A DNA stretch of 28,454 nucleotides, taken from the NCBI GenBank assembly GCA_964498585.1, contig CAZCHH010000045.1, positions 1-28,454 on the forward strand. Reading direction: 5' to 3'. The number at the start of each line of letters is the position of its first letter. The first letter of the stretch is position 1. The notes under the pieces are model-generated. The model made no database searches, was not told where the DNA came from, and worked only from the letters and a program-made list of their open reading frames with translations. Positions 23,848-28,454 of the stretch are shown in pieces. The DNA comes from JAAYJM01 sp964498585 (GTDB lineage Bacteria > Bacteroidota > Ignavibacteria > Kapaibacteriales > UBA2268). A program made the position numbers and the translations under genes.

Positions 23848-23916
23848 AAATTTAAAACACCCTTTATTATACAAATTCCATTAAAAAATATTATACAAAA
23901 TATGAATATATGAATT

Positions 23917-23993
23917 GTCATTCTGGCGTATGCCAGAATCCATCTTGTTATTTTTAGAATTCAAAGATAGATTCAGACATTCGTCAGAATGAC
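23917..23993. repeat. Palindromic repeat, GTCATTCTGGCG variant
   Basis: The outer arms GTCATTCTGGCG (23917-23928) and CGTCAGAATGAC (23982-23993) pair with one mismatch. Inside lies a perfect hairpin ATTCTGGC-GTAT-GCCAGAAT at 23920-23939. It begins and ends like the other GTCATTC elements but has a different interior. The rest of the 23848-24170 gap is AT-rich and shows nothing else. Confidence 0.75.
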
Positions 23994-24170
23994 GTTTTAA
24001 AACTTAAAACAAGAAATTATATTTTTAATATTTTTTTACTTAATTCTAATACCACCATTTTAAAAATCAAAAATCAATATACTTTTTTCTTTTTTTTAAA
24101 ATGAAATTTGCAAATTCGATTAATCATAGTTAATTTACTTTTTTAAAAAATTAAGTTTTTGAGGATAAAA

Positions 24171-25262
24171 ATGAAAAAAACGATATTTAACGAATTGCAT
24201 ATTGAAAAGAATGCAAAAATGGTTGAATTTGCTGGGTTTGAGATGCCGATTCAATATCCTAAAGGAATTATTTACGAGCATAAAGTCGTAAGAAATAACG
24301 TAGGTGTTTTTGATGTTTCCCACATGGGAGAATTTGAAATAGACGGAAAAGATGCTCTTGCTTATATCCAAAAAATTACAACTAACGATGCTTCAAAGCT
24401 AACACCGGGCAAAGTGCAGTATTCTGCTTTTTGTTTGACTAATGGCGGAATAGTAGATGACCTCTTAGTTTATCGTAAAGCTGAGAATTCTTTTATGCTC
24501 GTGGTTAATGGTGCTAATATTGACAAAGATTACACATGGTGCGAAAAGAATTTAACTGGCTTTGATGTTACTTTGAAAAATGCAAGCGATGAATTTCATT
24601 TGCTTGCAATTCAAGGACCAAAATCAATTGATACTTTGCAAAAACTTACTGAAACAAAGCTTTCCGATATAGTATTTTATTCTTTTGAATTTGGTAAACT
24701 TGCCGGCGTTGATATGATTTTATCTCGCACCGGATACACTGGAGAAGTGGGATTTGAGCTTTATTTCAGAGGTGATTTTAATACTGCAAAAAAAGTTTGG
24801 AACGAAGTATTTAAAGCTGGCGAAGAATTTGGAATTGAACCAGTAGGACTTGGCTGCCGCGATACTTTACGCTTGGAAAAAGGTTACTGCCTTTATGGTA
24901 ACGATATTGACGAAACAACTAATCCTCTTGAAGCTGGGCTCGGTTGGATTACTAAAATAAATAAAGGCGACTTTAATGGAAAAGAAGTTATTCAAAAAGT
25001 GAAAGAAGAAGGTGTAAAAAGGAAACTTGTTGCATTTACTTCTGAAGATAAAAAATTCATTCCACGCCATTACTACAAAATTTTTAGTGGTAGTCTGGAA
25101 ATCGGACATGTTACAAGTGGCAACCTATCGCCAACTCTTGATAAACCTATCGGAATGGGTTATGTTGCTACTGAATTTGCTGCTCCCGGTACCGAAATTC
25201 AAATTGAAGCAAGAGGAAAGCACTTCCCTGCTTTTGTTGTAAAATTACCTTTTGTGCAGTAG
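24171..25262 (+). CDS. gcvT: Aminomethyltransferase, glycine cleavage T protein
   Basis: GcvT transfers the methylene group from lipoyl-bound aminomethyl on GcvH to tetrahydrofolate, releasing ammonia. The 363-residue protein shows the family features EFAGFEMPIQYPKGI near the start, GVFDVSHMGEF, the ending of the folate pocket TNGGIVDDLLVYR, LAIQGPKS, SRTGYTGEVGFELYF and the C-terminal TSGNLSPTLDKPIGMGYV. I chose the ATG at 24171, with GAGG 6 nt upstream, over the TTG at 24159. The partners gcvH and gcvP are not in this window. No glycine-riboswitch-like structure was seen upstream. Confidence 0.96.
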   Translation: MKKTIFNELHIEKNAKMVEFAGFEMPIQYPKGIIYEHKVVRNNVGVFDVSHMGEFEIDGKDALAYIQKITTNDASKLTPGKVQYSAFCLTNGGIVDDLLVYRKAENSFMLVVNGANIDKDYTWCEKNLTGFDVTLKNASDEFHLLAIQGPKSIDTLQKLTETKLSDIVFYSFEFGKLAGVDMILSRTGYTGEVGFELYFRGDFNTAKKVWNEVFKAGEEFGIEPVGLGCRDTLRLEKGYCLYGNDIDETTNPLEAGLGWITKINKGDFNGKEVIQKVKEEGVKRKLVAFTSEDKKFIPRHYYKIFSGSLEIGHVTSGNLSPTLDKPIGMGYVATEFAAPGTEIQIEARGKHFPAFVVKLPFVQ

Positions 25263-25296
25263 TGCTTGACTACATAATTTATATACTTTTTTGTGT

Positions 25297-25542
25297 GTCA
25301 TTCTGACCGCTTTGAGGTGTTTCACAAGTCATTGTTACCACATAACTTGAGATTCTTCGCTTCGTTGCCTATGACATCGCTAATTTTGTCGGTCATTCTG
25401 AGCGGAGCGAAGAATCCAGAGGATAGTGGTTTAAAGAAATTTTTCTGGATTCTTCACTTCGTTCAGAATGACTGTGTAAATTGATGTCATCTCTATTTAA
25501 ATAAAGGTCTTCCTTTATCACAGGGTTCGAAATGACAGATTT
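25297..25542 (+). repeat. Dispersed palindromic repeat (GTCATTCTGAGCGG family), copy 2, compound
   Basis: The core arms at 25392-25419 and 25445-25472 reproduce copy 1 (6508-6588) almost base for base, including the 25-nt loop. Near identity runs to 25542. Upstream, 25297-25380 is a diverged inverted piece: its ACAAGTCATTGTTACCA stretch is the reverse complement of part of copy 3 (about 11395-11412). So the element is nested or rearranged. It fills the gap between converging gcvT and the DHOD-like gene. Confidence 0.9.
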
Positions 25543-25601
25543 CATTGTTATTGTTGTTGCCGGTTTGGTATGACATCTAAAAAAAACTTAGTAAATATAC
25601 A

Positions 25602-25638
25602 AAAAAAGGGCTCCTTCATTTAGAAAAAGCCCTTTTTT
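25602..25638 (-). terminator. Rho-independent-like terminator
   Basis: The stem AAAAAAGGGCT (25602-25612) pairs with AGCCCTTTTTT (25628-25638) around a 15-nt loop. Read on the minus strand it lies 17 nt after the DHOD-like gene stop and ends in T residues. The A- and T-runs on both sides make it potentially bidirectional. Confidence 0.75.
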
Positions 25639-25655
25639 ATTTGACTTATTAAGTA

Positions 25656-26648
25656 TTAAAATTTAAATCCTTTTAATGCTTTCATATATAATGAACGTGC
25701 ATAAGCAGTTTGGTCTTTTGTATTGATTTGGCTCATACTGCCTTGCATTTGCTTAATTGATTCATATTCTTTTTCAGTCATCCAATCAATCATTTCCTTT
25801 TCGATAGTCTTAATATGCCCAATTCCATTTTTAAGAAGAACTGAGCAAAGCTGGGCAACATCAGCGCCGGCAAGCATTAACTTAATAACGTCTTTTCCAG
25901 TATGAATTCCGCGTGTTGCTGCAAGCTGTGCCTTAATTCTGCCTTTTAAAATACCAATCCAGGTAAGAGGAAGACGGAGAGAGGAAGAATCGCTCATTTC
26001 AATGCGGGTATTGACTTCAAGTTGCTCTAAATCAATATCAGGTTGATAGAAACGATTGAAAAGCACCAAAGCATCAGCACCTGCTTCATCGAATTTCTTT
26101 GCCATATAAGCAAAGTTTGTATAAAAAGGACCTAATTTAAGAGCAACAGGAATTTTTACAGCTTTTTTCACAGCTTTCAAAATATCAATATAGGTTTGCT
26201 CTATTTTTTCAGAAGAAGCATCCATATCTGTTGGCAAATAGTATTGATTTAATTCAATAGCATCGGCACCTGCCTGTTCAATTCGCTCTGCGTAATCTGT
26301 CCAGCTACCGATATTGGTTCCGTTCAAACTTGCAATAATTGGAATAGCAACAGTTTCTTTTGCTTTGCGAATATGTTCAAGATATTCTTCTGGACCAACG
26401 GCATAATCGTCCCATTCTGGGAAATAGGTAAGTGATTCAGCAAAGCTATAAGTTCCGGCAGTAGTATGATAATGAAGTTCATACTGGTCGTTAATCAATT
26501 GTTCTTCAAACAAAGAATATAAAACAACAGCGGCGGCGCCTGCGTCTTCCATTTTTTTGATATTATCAATATCTTCAGAAATTGGAGATGCAGAAACTAC
26601 TAATGGGCTTTTCAGCTTTTTTCCAAGGTAATTTGTGGTTAAATCCAT
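25656..26648 (-). CDS. Dihydroorotate dehydrogenase-like flavoprotein
   Basis: The 330-residue protein is a TIM barrel of the DHOD/PreA family, which bind FMN. It has TNYLGKKLKSPLVVSASPIS at the start, IIASLNGT, GADAIELNQYYLPT, IPVALKLGPFYTN, GADALVLFNRFY and the phosphate-binding end AATRGIHTGKDVIKLMLAGA. It lies 15 nt after nifJ in one operon, a pairing I remember from many anaerobes and Bacteroidota. True PyrD is usually elsewhere, so the substrate is unknown; a link with ferredoxin or pyruvate redox chemistry is inferred from context. I chose the ATG at 26648 because GGAGG sits 5 nt before it; the upstream in-frame ATG at 26660 lies next to that GGAGG. Confidence 0.9.
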   Translation of the reverse strand: MDLTTNYLGKKLKSPLVVSASPISEDIDNIKKMEDAGAAAVVLYSLFEEQLINDQYELHYHTTAGTYSFAESLTYFPEWDDYAVGPEEYLEHIRKAKETVAIPIIASLNGTNIGSWTDYAERIEQAGADAIELNQYYLPTDMDASSEKIEQTYIDILKAVKKAVKIPVALKLGPFYTNFAYMAKKFDEAGADALVLFNRFYQPDIDLEQLEVNTRIEMSDSSSLRLPLTWIGILKGRIKAQLAATRGIHTGKDVIKLMLAGADVAQLCSVLLKNGIGHIKTIEKEMIDWMTEKEYESIKQMQGSMSQINTKDQTAYARSLYMKALKGFKF

Positions 26649-26663
26649 TTTATCCTCCATTTA

Positions 26664-28454
26664 TTATTTGTTTTCGGTAATGTTTTCACTTGCATCGCCA
26701 CTTAATTTTCTCTCTGCAAGATATTTATAATATTCATATTTAGCATCAACGTCAATTTGAGCTTGTTTGTAAAGTGCCTTAGCAACTTCTGGCTTGCTCT
26801 TTGTAAGCATCTTGAAGCGATTTTCAGAATTCATATACATAGAAACTGGAACCTTTGGTTGTTTGGAATCCAATACCAATGGATTTTCGCCTTCTTTTAC
26901 TTTGTCTGGATTATAGCGATAAAGTATCCACTGCCCGGAATCAACAGCAAGTGCCTGTTGCTTAAGCGGTGAAGTCATATCAATGCCGTGTGCAATGCAA
27001 TGACTGTATGCAATAATTATTGAAGGACCATCGTAAGCTTCTGCTTCAATGAATGCTTTTAATGTTTGGTCGTCTTTTGCACCGAGTGCAACTGTTGCCA
27101 CATACACGTTTCCATAGGACATAGCCATAAGCCCTAAGTCTTTCTTCTTGTTGGGCTTTCCGCCAGCAGCAAATTTTGCAACAGCGCTAAGAGGAGTTGA
27201 TTTTGATTTTTGACCACCAGTATTAGAATAAACTTCAGTATCTAGCACAAGAATATTTACATTCATACCGCTTGCAATTACGTGGTCTAATCCACCATAA
27301 CCAATGTCATAAGCCCAGCCGTCTCCACCAAGAATCCAAACGCTCTTTCTGACTAAATAATCAGCAACAGTTAAAAGACGTTTTGCTTCATCAGATTGAA
27401 TAGTTGCAAGAATTTTCTTTAATTCTACAACTCTGTTTCTTTGTTCAAATATTTCAGTTTCGTCTTTTTGTGGGCAGCTAACAATAGCATTTACCAATTC
27501 TTCGCCAATTTGAGCTTTTAGCTTAACGATAAGTTCATTGGCAATTTCACTTTGCTTATCAATAGCAAGGCGATAGCCAAGACCAAATTCAGCATTATCT
27601 TCAAATAATGAATTTGACCAAGCTGGACCTTTTCCAAATTCGTTTACAGACCAAGGAGTTGTTGGTAAGTTTCCACCATAAATTGAGGAACAACCGGTAG
27701 CATTTGCCACAATAGCTCTATCGCCAAATAACTGGGAAAGCAATTTAACATAAGGAGTTTCGCCGCAGCCAGCGCAAGCACCGGAGAATTCAAAGAGTGG
27801 TCTTTGGAACTGTTGATGACGAATTGCATTTACCTTGATTTTTGTTCTATCAACTTCTGGAAGTTTAAAGAAGAAGTCCCAATTTTCTGATTCCTGCTTG
27901 CGTAGTGGCATTTGAGGCATCATAACGAGTGCTTTCAAACTTGGATTTGATTTGTTCTTTGCAGGGCATGCTTCAACGCAGACTCCGCAACCAGTACAAT
28001 CTTCCGGTGCTATTTGCAATAAATACTTCATTCCTTTCCATTCTTTATCGCGTGCATCAACATATTTGAAAGTATCTGGTGCATTTGCAAGGAGGTTTTC
28101 TTCAACAACTTTTAATCTAATTGAAGCGTGTGGGCAAACGATTGAACATTTTCCGCACTGAATACAGGTAGCAGTATCCCAAACCGGTATTTCCAATGCG
28201 ATATTGCGTTTTTCCCATCTTGTTGTTGCTGTTGGAAAAGTTCCATCAACTGGGAAAGCACTGACTGGAATATCATCGCCACGACCAGCGATAATTTCAC
28301 CTAAAACATTTTTTACAAACTCTGGTGCTTCGTCTGGTACTGGATTTGCAATATCATATTTTGCTGTTACTTCGTTTGGATAATTAACTTCAAAAAGATT
28401 TGCTAAAGTATTGTCAACAGCTTTTAAGTTCATATTGACAATTTCTTCGCCTTT
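26664..28454 (-). CDS. nifJ: Pyruvate:ferredoxin oxidoreductase, C-terminal half (partial)
   Basis: This enzyme converts pyruvate and CoA to acetyl-CoA and CO2, reducing ferredoxin or flavodoxin. The frame is open to the right edge, so the 5' half lies outside; about 596 of roughly 1,190 residues are present. Two [4Fe-4S] motifs are clear: CIQCGKCSIVCP and CTGCGVCVEACP. The thiamine-diphosphate domain shows SGACAGCGETPYVKLLSQLF, NATGCSSIYGG, GDGWAYDIGYGGLDH and LDTEVYSNTGGQKSKSTPLS. All expected cysteines look intact. The ATG at 28433 is internal, not the start. It is co-transcribed with the DHOD-like gene. Confidence 0.96.
   Translation of the reverse strand, partial: KGEEIVNMNLKAVDNTLANLFEVNYPNEVTAKYDIANPVPDEAPEFVKNVLGEIIAGRGDDIPVSAFPVDGTFPTATTRWEKRNIALEIPVWDTATCIQCGKCSIVCPHASIRLKVVEENLLANAPDTFKYVDARDKEWKGMKYLLQIAPEDCTGCGVCVEACPAKNKSNPSLKALVMMPQMPLRKQESENWDFFFKLPEVDRTKIKVNAIRHQQFQRPLFEFSGACAGCGETPYVKLLSQLFGDRAIVANATGCSSIYGGNLPTTPWSVNEFGKGPAWSNSLFEDNAEFGLGYRLAIDKQSEIANELIVKLKAQIGEELVNAIVSCPQKDETEIFEQRNRVVELKKILATIQSDEAKRLLTVADYLVRKSVWILGGDGWAYDIGYGGLDHVIASGMNVNILVLDTEVYSNTGGQKSKSTPLSAVAKFAAGGKPNKKKDLGLMAMSYGNVYVATVALGAKDDQTLKAFIEAEAYDGPSIIIAYSHCIAHGIDMTSPLKQQALAVDSGQWILYRYNPDKVKEGENPLVLDSKQPKVPVSMYMNSENRFKMLTKSKPEVAKALYKQAQIDVDAKYEYYKYLAERKLSGDASENITENK

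Noticed and set aside
24000..24170. Glycine riboswitch upstream of gcvT
   Set aside because: The leader is A/T-rich with no paired helices or conserved core resembling that class.

Overview
The window is strongly AT-rich and most genes look chromosomal. It probably comes from the Bacteroidota/FCB group (Bacteroidota proper, or a neighbour such as Ignavibacteria or Kapabacteria). The reasons are a DUF3078-type outer-membrane protein, a TAnnTTTG promoter-like box, lipoproteins with Bacteroidota-style leaders, single-chain pyruvate:ferredoxin oxidoreductase next to a DHOD-like protein, and intergenic spaces packed with small palindromic repeats. No rRNA, tRNA or CRISPR array was seen.

Layout. 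0-4.6 kb: a repeat-rich leader, then yebC-ruvC (minus strand), then a lipoprotein-LptF/G permease pair (plus strand), then an extremely AT-rich gap carrying a 42-bp tandem repeat array. 4.6-6.4 kb: an Rsh (RelA/SpoT) homologue whose hydrolase half looks intact and whose synthetase half looks degenerate. 6.5-12.1 kb: a defence island. It holds a C protein, a MunI/EcoRI-like endonuclease and an MT-A70-type DNA methyltransferase in convergent orientation. It also holds a TSPPYW methyltransferase fused to a degenerate staphylococcal-nuclease-like domain, followed by an MjaI-like endonuclease. Around these lie broken pieces of further restriction and methyltransferase genes. Two same-orientation copies of a dispersed palindromic repeat flank most of the island. 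12.1-16.2 kb: an isolated nuoH, an unrecognised lipoprotein and a lipoprotein trypsin-like protease. 16.3-20.4 kb: a DUF3078 protein and a TrkH/KtrB potassium transporter, divergent from an MscS-type channel, which together look like an osmotic-homeostasis locus. 20.9-25.3 kb: thioredoxin-family protein, metallophosphoesterase, a collapsed metallo-beta-lactamase-fold pseudogene, rnhB and gcvT. 25.6-28.45 kb: a DHOD-like protein and the C-terminal half of nifJ, which runs off the right edge.

The most interesting part is the 6.5-12.1 kb island. It has two apparently intact restriction-modification systems with different predicted targets (CAATTG and CTAG), a candidate C-protein operator, a methyltransferase carrying an unexpected extra domain, and visible remains of earlier systems. 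A second theme is repeats: each gap between two genes that converge tail to tail outside the island contains a long palindrome.
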